Positions 13,087 to 25,321 of a DNA stretch of 64,000 bases are shown piece by piece. The notes below the pieces were generated by a model. That model searched no databases. It saw only the letters and a list, made by a program, of their open reading frames with translations, and was not told the DNA's origin. The stretch is from Isoetes taiwanensis (taxonomy: Eukaryota > Streptophyta > Lycopodiopsida > Isoetales > Isoetaceae): positions 1,336,852 to 1,400,851 of the forward strand of contig JAJEKV010000015.1 in the NCBI GenBank assembly GCA_021234155.1, read 5' to 3'. Numbering within the stretch: position 1 is the first letter of the stretch; every line of letters starts with the position of its first letter. Made by a program: the position numbers and the translations under genes.

Positions 13087-15144
13087 TTAACAAGCCAGTC
13101 CTCTGAGAAACTTCAGCATATCTTTTACATTATAGAGAGTACCTGGAAACATGTCCATCTCCAAAGTGTTCATTACTGCTCTGATTATGTCTTTTCTGGC
13201 AAAACCATTGTTACAAAATGCATTTATGAGGTCATAAATATCTTCTGCAGCCTCTTTAGCATCAGAGTGAGTATAAACATATGGTAATATCTGTGAAATA
13301 ATAACTTTCGAAGCCTGAGCATATGGTCTGCAGCTTTGAGCTTTTATAAATTTGTGCACTTTGAATGGCAACTTATTCCTCTTATCAAACCTGCTTACAT
13401 TGAATATTCCTCTGTCAGAATTTAATATCCGAATCTTTATATTCAGGAAATTACATTCATAACCTTGTGATTTGTTAGGCCCTGAATACAAGGTTTCATT
13501 TTTAATACCTAAAAAGTGCATATTGTAGACTGTAATATCCGAGTCTTTTGTAAAGAATTCTTGCAAATCCCCTCCATTCAATATATTCAAATCATCCATG
13601 TATCTAGAAGCATGCTGAAACCTGTAAATGTCAGATATTCTTCCAGCACTAGCAAGCTTTAATAAAAAACCTAATTCATGCCATGCAAGATACAGATTGC
13701 ACCATGCAGGGCTACACGAGAACCCCATAGGTATACCTCTTATCTGTTTCCATACTTTATCTCCCATTTGTAGAAAACAATGGGATAAAAGCCAACAGTT
13801 CATATTTTTGAAGTTTTCTCTGCTTATATACTTCCAGCTTAGAAATTCTTTGTCTTTAGAAGACTTTATCCATTTCGTTAGAATTTCATCAGCTTTATGC
13901 TTAAAGATTAGTTCAAACTTTCCCAATTCAATCTGATTGTCCCACACCATATCTGCAATACTATTTATTATCTCTATAATCCCGTCTTCACCAAATAACG
14001 GAATAGTTTCATAGCATTTTGTTATGTCAGCCGAGAACACATCATGTACTTTCAATGGACAATTTAGAATCACATCATAAACAGAATTCACAATCCAGCA
14101 AGGATTAACTTTGTTCTGTCCCCATATTTTTAACATAGCTGTTTTTTTGTGACATATAATAGGCCAGATCTCTAGACAACTATTAAGAATAGATGTAATC
14201 AACTTGGATATTTCTGAAAACAGGGTACTATTGGCATTTGTAATCCACCTATACTCTTGTTTATGCGCTTTATACATAGCCATGAGATATGGAAGTTTCA
14301 GACTTTCAATTTTTTCTGTTCCAATAAAATCTGAAATCTCTTTTTTACATACTTGCTTAACTTCCTGAGGTGAACCATTAATCCTCTCAAAATCTTCTCC
14401 ATTAAGTCTTTCAATCGCCATCTCGGCAATATGCATTGGACAAATAAAAGCAGCATTGTTACTTGCTTTGTCTATTTCAGCCACGAATAAATTCTGAGTA
14501 ATCCATTGTAAATTTTTCTTGACCCCTGGATCAGTCCACAAAAATCTTCTTTGAGTCAGAGAACCTTTGAACTCAGTAATCTCCGAGTGAGCTAGTTGAG
14601 TCAGCATCTGACAGATATTCTCTAAATCCTCATCATTTAAATCTAATAAATCAAATTTGTGCACCTTGATAAATTGCTGACAAGCAAGACCAAAATCCTC
14701 CATAAATTCTTGTATGCTTAACCCATCATCTGGAATATGGTTAAGGCCACAACGAAAAGCATTTCTGAGTTTTGTATTATGGACAATTTCCAGGTTTGTA
14801 GTCCTAATATGATTAATCATAGGGTCTATATAATTCCTCAAATTTGGGTTTTTGCATGGGCACTGATTCACAGATCCATCAGCAAATATTTTATAAGGCT
14901 TACAAACCTTATGCCTTATCTGGTCAATATACTTCCAAGCAAACTTGGTATTGTGAACTAATTCTGTACCTCTTTCACCTAATGCTTCATACATAACAGA
15001 GTAGAAGATATTTTTCACCTTGAACTTGTCCATGACTTTAGAAAAAAATGTGAGATGTATGATACGAGCCTCATTTACTTCTTTCTCAATAATCAGATGT
15101 TTCTTCATGTTGATATCTCTAGTAATCCTTCTGGTCTTGTCCAA
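13087..15144 (-). CDS. Penelope-like reverse transcriptase, intact 685-aa frame
   Basis: The only uninterrupted RT copy. It has the PLE order of motifs: DKASNNAA near residue 225 (the DKG block of PLE proteins), AHK...RWIT at 293-302, motif A SADITKCYE with Asp373, an ~85-residue stretch before motif B QIRGIPMGFSCSP at 468-480, motif C RYMDD with the Asp pair 517-518, then NFLNIKI near 565 and a C-terminal alpha-helical region to residue 685. No GIY-YIG or zinc-finger endonuclease was seen on either side. The enzyme would copy RNA into DNA. The frame is open for four codons upstream of the first Met, back to a TAG that forms a splice acceptor (TTGTATAG|GTTGAC), so the protein may be longer and spliced to ORF A; the donor is unresolved. 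A telomere-type or cellular rvt gene is less likely given the FLNIKI block and the tail. Confidence 0.75.
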   Translation of the reverse strand: MDKTRRITRDINMKKHLIIEKEVNEARIIHLTFFSKVMDKFKVKNIFYSVMYEALGERGTELVHNTKFAWKYIDQIRHKVCKPYKIFADGSVNQCPCKNPNLRNYIDPMINHIRTTNLEIVHNTKLRNAFRCGLNHIPDDGLSIQEFMEDFGLACQQFIKVHKFDLLDLNDEDLENICQMLTQLAHSEITEFKGSLTQRRFLWTDPGVKKNLQWITQNLFVAEIDKASNNAAFICPMHIAEMAIERLNGEDFERINGSPQEVKQVCKKEISDFIGTEKIESLKLPYLMAMYKAHKQEYRWITNANSTLFSEISKLITSILNSCLEIWPIICHKKTAMLKIWGQNKVNPCWIVNSVYDVILNCPLKVHDVFSADITKCYETIPLFGEDGIIEIINSIADMVWDNQIELGKFELIFKHKADEILTKWIKSSKDKEFLSWKYISRENFKNMNCWLLSHCFLQMGDKVWKQIRGIPMGFSCSPAWCNLYLAWHELGFLLKLASAGRISDIYRFQHASRYMDDLNILNGGDLQEFFTKDSDITVYNMHFLGIKNETLYSGPNKSQGYECNFLNIKIRILNSDRGIFNVSRFDKRNKLPFKVHKFIKAQSCRPYAQASKVIISQILPYVYTHSDAKEAAEDIYDLINAFCNNGFARKDIIRAVMNTLEMDMFPGTLYNVKDMLKFLRGLAC

Positions 15145-15448
15145 TTTGTCAACCTATACAATTAAACAGCGCAAATTAATACACTGAGTTTATTAGTTGG
15201 CTGCTAAAATTTGCAGTTTTAAACAGATACTATTTGCATATATCGAAAACATTCTACTTTACTCAAGCTTTATAACAATCTTGAAAAATAGTATTCCAAA
15301 ATCATACAATGGTACTCAAAAGTCATCTTGTTTTTTATTTATTTGGTTCAGAGAACCAAGCCAAATGGCACATATGTATATATTTCATGTTTTCAACTTG
15401 GTATTTCATATATCAGAAATCCAAGTTGACTGCAGTACTAAAACCAGT

Positions 15449-17032
15449 TCACCCATTTGCACTCTCCATTACTATATCAAGATCTTTAGGAGAATCAATG
15501 TTTACAACCACAGTCCTGTTACCTCCTTTGGTAACAGAATAATCATCTTGCTCATTTGTACTACATGCCACAATAGCAGGCGTTGCAGGTTGTATCAGAG
15601 CAGTCCCAACAGCCCCAGGATCATGAGTAATCCGTGGAGGAAATTTCGGTGCAATTTTCTTCATTACTTGAGAGGTATTCACCTTGCTAGTATATGACTT
15701 AGCAGCAAAGGAAGGCTTGTAGTTTGAATTCTGAAACTTCAAAAAAGTAATTGGCTTTATTGTCTTTTCACAAATATCCGCCAACTTATCATTCCCAAAT
15801 TGAACTTTAAGCCCTTTATCCGGGTCTTTAGCAAATGCAGCAGTCATGTCAAGCATAACTTTTCTCACTTCCAGATAGGAAATATATGCAAGTACAGCAT
15901 GCCTAAGAGGACCATTAATCCATTTAGTAAGAGCCACCATTTTGGCGATAGGAGAGATATCAGGGTAGATCAATTCCAGTTTATTCAATGCAAACCAAAT
16001 AGCATGGTCAAACCATACAATACCAGTCCCACATTTTTCCTCTTTTTTCCTCATCACTTTAATATTCTTCTGACACTTACAAGTGAAATAAGGGCAGTGT
16101 GTTCTCCAAATCCTCTTGAGATATGTTGGGATAAGCCATATGGCCTTTTTGTAGGACCTGGATTCCACTATTTTTTGCACAAGGCATATCAAAAAAATTC
16201 ATATCAAAAGGAATACCCGTGTCAATCTTGTTGAAATACTTCTCCATCTTATGAGCAGCAATATTTCCAGCTTTAATCTCCTCTTTTGTTACTCCTGCTA
16301 ATGCACACCATGTATCTAAGTTTATTGGAGCAAGAGCCCCAAAATTTAAGCTCCTCCATATAGCATGATCATATACACGGGATCAGTAGCACTCAACAGT
16401 TGCTCTCTGTTATAACAGGAAAACAGGAAGAGTTCGCAAGGTTAAGATTAAGAACCTTTTCATACACATTATTATCAGCCATAATACCATCATTGGGAGT
16501 CTCAATCTCTGCATTTTCTTCATCAATTAATGGAGACTCAAGAAGATCATTTTCTGAAAATACACACTCACTTCTTTCCCCCTTTGGTTCTCATTTGTTC
16601 TTGTATTAATATCATCTTGGAGAGAATTGTCGATATCATTTGCATCTTCTAATGCGCTTAAGCACTCAAGTAAAAAATTACTTGATTGTCTTCCAATATA
16701 GTTCTTTGAAAGAATATGGAATTGGCATCATTGTAAACAACAATAATATATTCTTTGCATTTCATAAATTCAAAATTGACCTTCTTCATTTTAAATTACA
16801 GGCTAAACCAGCCATTAAAGCCTAAAAAAGTCACAAGAGACTTACTTTTATCCGTAAGATTCATCTCCTTAAAAGTGATAAAGGAATGAATGTCCTTATT
16901 TCTGATGCATGCTAGAATAGTTTGCACTGCAAAACTTGGGCTATCGATGCCACACATATTGTAACTGAATGAAATCAGCTCCTTTAACCATTGATTATTT
17001 GGATCCATATCTTCATTTCCAGCTTTTGCCAT
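15449..17032 (-). pseudogene. ORF A of the PLE-like unit 2 (several breaks)
   Basis: The N-terminal 79 residues (17032-16796) and C-terminal 247 residues (16192-15449) read well. The middle (16370-16800) has several small indels relative to unit 1, for example around GCTCAAGTAAAAAAT and CCCCCTTTGG, that break the acidic stretch. Its N-terminal half is nearly identical to unit 1, while its C-terminal tail is nearly identical to unit 3, which is part of the mosaic pattern. Function unknown; see the unit 3 entry. Confidence 0.55.
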
Positions 17033-17152
17033 TTCCTAAAAAGATACAATACTTCTTAAAATTAGTACAAGTCATATTACACCTGAAAATCAGCAGTAAC
17101 CAAATTTTAAGGTTTCAAGTAAAACTTGAAAACTGAATAAGTACAAAAAAAA

Positions 17153-19531
17153 CCTTTTTACATCTGTCAGACAGACATTTTACCCTCTATGGTCTTTATC
17201 AAAGACCATTTTAGGTCAATTTGCAGCCTTAGATCAAGTACAGGTGACTTCTCAATCTAAGCCTTAAAATGGTTACATTTTTCCTCCAAGAGACATTCAA
17301 AAACTTTCATTAATCATATAATGTATCAATTATACAATAAATCTCAGATAAATACTCGAAAACAATAGAAAGGCAAGAGTACACCATTTAAGAATCATAT
17401 CTTTCTGTCCACAAATATCAGACTTGTTTATGTATTTCCTCAATGCTTTTGAATAGTGCTTAACCAAATACATTGGGAAAACAAATCAAGGAGCAAGAAA
17501 TCCCGTTACCTGCAGCAAACCATAGGACCGTTAGCCTAAGAAGGGTAAAGCCCTAAGCACTAGCAGGTAAGCATTGGATTTCTTGGGCTCATCGCCCTTC
17601 ACCTTGCTTGTTAACATCTAAGCAAAGTAGATAAACTAAAACTAGAACTGCCAAATGCATACAGCAGTCCCTTATTCAATAAACCAAGGGTCAGCTCTTA
17701 TACATCTCTTGCTCAGCCCTTATTAAATCTTCAAATTCACCTTTAACTTGAGAAATAACTCATAGCAAACTTATTTCAACCTACTGGCCATAATTTAACT
17801 AGTGCCCAATGCATAGATATTGCAAAAGGCCATGCATATATCAAGTCAAAAGATACTTATTTTCCATATCTCTTAAATGAAGACAAAGTAGAAACCCAAT
17901 AAATAGAAATGCCAATAACATGCAGCTATCAATTATTCACTGAAATACTAGTCAGAAAATGCACAACCAAAGATCTGTCATAATTAAATCTTCTGGCATA
18001 TTTATGACATTTAGAACTCCCCAGCAGTCCCATATATTATCCTACTGGCTATTATAATTTAGCTACCCCATATGGATTAAGATTAGCTTAGGGACCAGCG
18101 ATTATTTAGGCAGATGGGTCCACTTATTTTCCATATCTACTAAATGAAGGCTTTATTCTATAAGTTAAATTCCTTACAGCCAATTACCAAACAAGCTGAA
18201 CAGATTAACCTCAATGGACACAATACCAATCACAAAAAATGGCAATAATCCTCCTTTTTCTATCTATGCCAAACAGATCCATAACTTTACCAACCAAAGT
18301 GCCTTACTATCCCAGCCAAATGTAGTTTATCTTATGTGTTCACCATTTGCAATCCATTATTTCATGTAAATATGCAATAGATCCATTTATGTATCTTATC
18401 CCAGGATCTATGGTACCTCAATAGCTGGTATTCCATTAAATAGATTACCTCACCCATGCTGCAAATCAACTTAAAGGGTTCTACATCAGAATTTATGCAA
18501 ATCTACATGATCCACTTATCTATTTATTAAATCCAATTCTCCAAATTCCATTGATTCAGCCTATGTATCCTGCAAACAATCTTTTATCCTATTTTCTCCC
18601 AAGTTCCATCAATATAATTCTATATCCCGTTATCATCTATTAGGACACAATTTACAAATAGTCAAAAGAACTATAATCAATAACATTCATGAATCATAGA
18701 AAATACCAAATGATTTTCAACAAACATTTCCAAACCTGATTGGCTTGTTGTTGATTGTCCAAATCTTGGACATGCTTCTTTGCTTTTTTGGAAGGAGGCA
18801 CATATTTGATGCTGGCTTCTCCATCATCTTCATGATCACCAACATGATCGGCATTTTACGCTTTCCCTTGTGCCATAATTGCTTGATTCATGCAATGGGA
18901 AGACTCTTGAACTGCTTTTACAACAACCCCAGAATTATGCACATTCACAGCAGGATCTGTTGCAGCAGCAGGGATCACAACTTTCTTGTGATATTGGAAT
19001 AATTTTTTCTTTTGATTGGACTTCAATTTCTCCTCCTCAATCCTTCTCCTAGTAGCCATATTTAGATCTCCTTTTTTCCGGCCCATTCACCTTAGCCAAT
19101 GCCTTGTGGGCATATTTCTACTGAAAAAACATACAGGCAGAGCAACGATACTATTCTATTCTCATCTACCATCGTTTTAAATATGAATCCGGAAGTCCTT
19201 GCTACCGTCAGTACTCTTCTTTTAGTTCTTCAATATACCAAAACGATCCTTCCATGATGTTTTAATCTGTCATAATCAGCTCCGCTGGTAATCTACCGTA
19301 ACCCTAATATCATAAAATCTTTAGGGTTTCTCCTTTTCTTTACAAACCTTTGTAACTTTGCCTTAAAACATATTTCTGTCATAATACCCTTGAGCATATT
19401 TTTCTTTTCCTATTGTATTTATAGGTTTTTAAACCAAGTATCCATATCTTTGCAGCTTTTGCACCATGTATCTTCCAATAATAAAAGACCAGCATTAGAT
19501 AAATAACCTCAAGAAATTAGTTAATAAAAAA
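17153..19531 (-). repeat. R3 long repeat of the PLE-like array
   Basis: Third copy of the 2.38-kb repeat, nearly identical to R2 over most of its length. TATA lies at 19415-19424 and exon 1 at 18736-19086. It would serve unit 2 as promoter region. Confidence 0.75.
18736..19086 (-). pseudogene. Exon 1 of the PLE-like gene, unit R3
   Basis: The N-terminal ~75 codons match the intact R4 exon. A cluster of changes at about 18838-18868 then shifts the frame and makes an early stop. The length (351 nt) and splice donor are preserved. The cluster looks like a local patch of mis-called bases rather than random decay. Confidence 0.55.
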
Positions 19532-19595
19532 CCCTGCCTCCTTCCGTAGAATAGGGCATCGTGCATAACCATTTTTAGTAGTGACAACAAAGAGA

Positions 19596-19625
19596 GTAGG
19601 ACCTTGTTGCACTACAAGGTCCTAC
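19596..19625 (-). other. Conserved hairpin after the RT stop, unit 3
   Basis: Third identical copy of the 11-bp stem with an 8-nt loop, 43-72 nt beyond the RT stop (19668). The competing stem partner GTAGTGACAACAA is also present, immediately to the left. Confidence 0.55.
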
Positions 19626-19667
19626 CTATTCTATGTTCCACTATATTCCTCTATTTTTCTACTCTTC

Positions 19668-21724
19668 TTAACAAGCCAGTCCTCTGAGAAACTTCAGCAT
19701 ATCTTTTACATTATAGAGAGTACCTGGAAACATGTCCATCTCCAAAGTGTTCATTACTGCTCTGATTATGTCTTTTCTGGCAAAACCATTGTTACAAAAT
19801 GCATTTATGAGGTCATAAATATCTTCTCGACCTCTTTAGCATCAGAGTGAGTATAAACATATGGTAATATCTGTGAAATAATAACTTTCGAAGCCTGAGC
19901 ATATGGTCTGCAGCTTTGAGCTTTTATAAATTTGTGCACTTTGAATGGCAACTTATTCCTCTTATCAAACCTGCTTACATTGAATATTCCTCTGTCAGAA
20001 TTTAATATCCGAATCTTTATATTCAGGAAATTACATTCATAACCTTGTGATTTGTTAGGCCCTGAATACAAGGTTTCATTTTTAATACCTAAAAAGTGCA
20101 TATTGTAGACTGTAATATCCGAGTCTTTTGTAAAGAATTCTTGCAAATCCCCTCCATTCAATATATTCAAATCATCCATGTATCTAGAAGCATGCTGAAA
20201 CCTGTAAATGTCAGATATTCTTCCAGCACTAGCAAGCTTTAATAAAAAACCTAATTCATGCCATGCAAGATACAGATTGCACCATGCAGGACTGCAGGAG
20301 AACCCCATTGGAATCCCTTTTATTTGTTTCCATATTTCATCTCCCATTTGTAGAAAACAGTGGGATAAGAGCCAACTGTTCATATTTTTGAAAGTATCCC
20401 TGCTTACACACTTCCAGCTTAAGAATTCTTTATCTTTAGAAGATCTTACCCATTTCGTTAGGATTTCTTCTGATTTTTGCTTAAAAATTAGCTCAAACTT
20501 TCCTATTTCAATCTGATGGTCCCAAACCATATCAGCAATACTGTTTATGATCTCAATAATCCCATCTTCACCAAATAGCGGAATGGTTTCATAACATTTT
20601 GTTATGTCAGCTGAGAATACATCATGCACTTTCAATGGACAATTTAGAATTACATCATAAACAGAATTCACAATCCAACAAGGATTGACTTTGTTCTGCC
20701 CCCATATTTTTAATTTAGCTGTTTTCTTGTGACAGATAATAGGCCATATCTCCAGGCAACTATTTAGAATAGATGTAATAAACCTGGATATTTCTGAAAA
20801 CAGAGTACTATTGGCATTTGTAATCCATCTATATTCCTGTTTATGCACTTTGTACATAGCCATGAGGTATGGGAGTTTTAAACATTCAATTTTTTCTGCT
20901 CCAATGAAATCAGAAATCTCTTTTTTACACAATAGCTTGACTTCCTGAGGTGAATAACTAATCTTTTCAAAATCATCTCCATTCAGCCTTTCTATCGCAG
21001 CTTCAGCAATATGAAGTGGACAAATAAAAGCAGCATTATTGCTTGCTTTGTCTACTTCGGCCACAAATAGATTATGAGTTATCCATTGCAGATTTTTCTT
21101 CACCCCTGGATCTGTCCACAAAAATCTTTTTTGCTTGAGAGAACTTTTGAATTCCGTAATCTCAGAGTGAGCCAGTTGAATCAACATCTCACATATATTC
21201 TCTAAGTCCAAATCATTTAAATCTAAAAGATCAAATTTATGAACCTTGATAAATTGCTGACATGCAAGGCCAAAATCTTTCATAAATTCTTGTATGCTTA
21301 GCCCATCATCTGGAATATGGTTGAGACCACAAAGAAAAGCATTTCTGAGTTTCGTATTATGCACAATTTCCAGATTGGTAGTCCTAATGTGATTAATCAT
21401 AGGATCAATATATTTCTTCAGATTTGGGTTTTTGCATGGGCAATGATTCACAGATCTATCGGCAAATATTTTATAAGGCTTACATACCTTATGCCTTATC
21501 TGATCAATATACCTCCAGGCAAACTTGGTATTCTGGACCAATTCTGTACCTCTTTCTCCTAATGCTTCATACATAACAGTGTAGAAGATATTTTTCACCT
21601 TGAACTTGTCCATGGCTTTAGAAAAAAACGTGAGATGTATGATACGAGCATCATTTATTTCTTTTTCAATAATCAGATGTTTCTTCATGTTGATATCCCT
21701 AGTTATCCTTCTGGCCTTGTCCAA
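19668..21724 (-). pseudogene. PLE-like reverse transcriptase, unit 3 (late frameshift, mosaic)
   Basis: 639 residues are open from Met at 21724 and include all catalytic blocks (SADITKCYE, GIPMGFSCSP, YMDD, FLNIKI). A small change near 19830 (CTCGACC for CTGCAGCC) shifts the last ~45 residues. The protein is a patchwork: the C-terminal third matches unit 2, the middle (about 20340-21150) matches unit 1, and two shorter stretches (about 20285-20340 and 21170-21300) match neither. If the late change is an artefact, this copy would also encode a complete RT. Confidence 0.7.
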
Positions 21725-22028
21725 TTTGTCAACCTATACAATTAAACAGCGCAAATTAATACACTGAGTTTATTAGTTGGCTGCTAAAATTTGCAGTTTT
21801 AAACAGATACTATTTGCATATATCGAAAACATTCTACTTTACTCAAGCTTTATAACAATCTTGAAAAATAGTATTCCAAAATCATACAATGGTACTCAAA
21901 AGTCATCTTGTTTTTTATTTATTTGGTTCAGAGAACCAAGCCAAATGGCACATATGTATATATTTCATGTTTTCAACTTGGTATTTCATATATCAGAAAT
22001 CCAAGTTGACTGCAGTACTAAAACCAGT

Positions 22029-23622
22029 TCACCCATTTGCACTCTCCATTACTATATCAAGATCTTTAGGAGAATCAATGTTTACAACCACAGTCCTGTT
22101 ACCTCCTTTGGTAACAGAATAATCATCTTGCTCATTTGTACTACATGCCACAATAGCAGGCGTTGCAGGTTGTATCAGAGCAGTCCCAACAGCCCCAGGA
22201 TCATGAGTAATCCGTGGAGGAAATTTCGGTGCAATTTTCTTCATTACTTGAGAGGTATTCACCTTGCTAGTATATGACTTAGCAAAGAAAGGAAGGCTTG
22301 TAGTTTGAATTCGAAACTTCAAAAAGTAATTGGCTTTATTGTCTTTTCACAAATATCCGCCAACTTATCATTCCCAAATTGAACTTTAAGCCCTTTATCC
22401 GGGTCTTTAGCAAATCAAAGATCATGTCAAGCATAACTTTTCTCACTTCGAGATAGGAAATATATGCAAGAACTGCCTGCCTAAGAGGACCATTAATCCA
22501 TTTAGTAAGAGCCACCATTTTGGCAATAGGAGAGATATCAGGGTAGATCAATTCCAGTTTATTCAATGCAAACCAAATAGCATGGTCAAACCATATGATA
22601 CCAGTGCCACATTTTTCCTCTTTTTTCCTCATCACCTTAATATTTTTTTGACACTTACAAGTGAAATAAGGGCAGTGCGTTCTCCAAATTCGTTTGAGAT
22701 AATAGTCATTTCTTTCGATATTGGGATAAGCCATATGGCCTTTCTGCAAGACCTGAATTCCACTATTCTTTGCACAAGGTATATCAAAGAAATTCATATC
22801 AAAGGGAATACCAGTGTCAATCTTATTGAAATACTTCTCCATCTTGTGAGCAGCAATATTTCCAGCTCTGATTTCCTCCTTTGTTACTCCTGCTAATGCA
22901 CACCATGTTTCTAAGTTTATTGGAGCAAGCGCACCAAAATTTAAGCTCCTCCATATAGCATGATCGTATACAGGACTGTAGCACTCAACAGATTGCTCTG
23001 TTATGACAGGAAAACAGGAAGAGTTCGCAAGGTTCAGATTAAGCACCTTTTCATAAACATTATTATCAGCCATAATCCCATCATTAGAAGTCTCAATATC
23101 TGCATTTCCTTCATCAATTATTGGAGACTCAAGAAGATCATTTTCTGAAAATACACACTCACTCCTTTCCTGCTGATTCTCATTTGTAACTGTATTAATA
23201 TCTTCTTGTAGAGAATTGTCAATATCATTTGCATCTTCTAATGCAGTTAGACATTCCATAAAAATGACTGCCCAGTTGTCTTCTAATACAGTTCTTTGAA
23301 AGAATATGGAATTAGCGTCATTGTAAATGGCACTGATATATTCTTTGCACTTTGCAAATTCAAAATTGACCTTCTTCATTTTCTGGTACAAGCTAAACCA
23401 GCCATTAAAGCCAAGAAAAGTCACAAGAGACTTACTTTTATCGGTAAGATTCATCTCCTTGAAAGTGATAAACGAATGGATGTCTTTATTTCTAATACAA
23501 GCTAAAATTGTTTGCACTGCAAAGCTTGGGCTATCAATCCCGCACATATTATAGTTGAATAAAATCAACTCCTTTAACCATTGATTATTTGCATCAATAT
23601 CTTCAGTTCCAGCTTTTGGCAT
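22029..23622 (-). pseudogene. ORF A of the PLE-like unit 3 (longest frame, one break)
   Basis: Best copy of the companion protein: 428 residues are open from Met at 23622 to 22336, then a small indel near 22415-22420 moves the ~100-residue tail to another frame ending at 22029. No family recognised. It begins with a helix-rich ~110 residues, followed by an acidic Asp/Asn/Glu-rich linker, then two DHAIW-centred segments that look like diverged copies of one module, a Cys cluster between them, a Lys-rich segment and a low-complexity tail. It may be an ORF1/gag-like nucleic-acid-binding partner of the RT; that is inference from position only. An in-frame GAA codon precedes the Met, directly after a splice acceptor. 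Confidence 0.6.
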
Positions 23623-23625
23623 TTC

Positions 23626-25321
23626 CTAAAAAGTCACCACATTACTAAAAATTAGTAAGATTCATATTACACCTGGAAATCAGCCGTAACCAAATTTTAA
23701 GGTTTCAAGTAAAACTTGAAAACTGAATAATTAAAAAAACCTTTTAACATCTGTAAGACAGACTTTTTACCCTCTACAGTCTTTATCAAAGACCATTTTA
23801 GGTCAATTTGCAGCCTAAGATCAAGAACAGGTGACTTCTCAATCAAAGCCTTAAAACTGGTTACATTTTTCCTCCAAGAGACATTCAAAAACTTTCATTA
23901 ATCATATAATGTATCAATTATACAATAAATCTCAGATAAATACTCGAAAACAATAGAAAGGCAAGAGTACACCATTTAAGAATCATATCTTTACGTCCCA
24001 CAAATATCGACTTGTTTATGTATTTCCTCCATGCTTTTGAATAGTGCTTAACCAAATACATTGGGAAAACAAATCAAGGAGCAAGAAATCCCGTTACCTG
24101 CAGTAAACCATAGGACAGTTAGCCTAAGAAGGGTAAAGCCCTAAGCACTAGCAGGTAAGCATTGGATTTCTTGGGCTCATCGCCCTTCACCTTGCTTGCT
24201 AACCTATAAGCAAAGTAGATAAACTAAAACTAGAACTCGCCAAATGCATACAGTGGGTCCTTATTCAATAAACCAAGGGTCAGCTCTTATACATCTCTTG
24301 CTCAGCCCTTATTAAATCTTCAAATTCACCTTTAACTTGAGAAATAACTCATAGCAAACTTATTTCAACCTACTGGCCATAATTTAACTAGTGCCCAATG
24401 CATAGATATTGCAAAAGGCCATGCATATATCAAGTCAAAAGATACTTATTTTCCATATCTCTTAAATGAAGACAAAGTAGAAACCCAATAAATAGAAATG
24501 CCAATAACATGCAGCTATCAATTATTCACTGAAATACTAGTCAGAAAATGCACAACCAAAGATCTGTCATAATTAAATCTTCTGGCATATTTATGACATT
24601 TAGAACTCCCCAGCAGTCCCATATATTATCCTACTGGCTATTATAATTTAGCTACCCCATATGGATTAAGATTAGCTTAGGGACCAGCGATTATTTAGGC
24701 AGATGGGTCCACTTATTTTCCATATCTACTAAATGAAGGCTTTATTCTATAAGTTAAATTCCTTCTGACCAATTACCAAACCAAATGAACAGTTAACCTC
24801 AATGGACACAATACCAATCACAAAAAATGGCAATAATCCTCCTTTCTATCTATGCCAAACAGATCCATAACTTTACCAACCAAAGTGCCTTACTATCCCA
24901 GTCAAATGTAGTTTATCTTATGTGTTCACCATTTGCAATCCATTATTTCATGTAAATATGCAATAGATCCATTTATGTATCTTATCCCAGGATCTATGGT
25001 ACCTCAATAGCTGGTATTCCATTAAATAGATTACCTCACCCATGCTGCAAATCAACTTAAAGGGTTCTACATCAGAATTTATGCAAATCTACATGATCCA
25101 CTTATCTATTTATTAAATCCAATTCTCCAAATTCCATTGATTCAGCCTATGTATCCTGCAAACAATCTTTTATCCTATTTTCTCCCAAGTTCCATCAATA
25201 TAATTCTATATCCCGTTATCATCTATTAGGACACAATTTACAAATAGTCAAAAGAACTATAATCAATAACATTCATGAATCATAGAAAATACCAAATGAT
25301 TTTCAACAAACATTTCCAAAC
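23626..25321 (-). other. Predicted GT-AG intron joining exon 1 to ORF A
   Basis: The donor CAATCAG|GTTTGG lies at 25322/25321 and the acceptor TAG|GAAATGG at 23626/23625 on the minus strand. Exon 1 is exactly 117 codons and the acceptor resumes with GAA then ATG of ORF A in the same frame, so the join is phase 0. Both sites are conserved in every unit. The intron spans most of R plus ~114 bp of int. Without splicing, exon 1 runs only 13 codons further to a stop. Confidence 0.6.
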
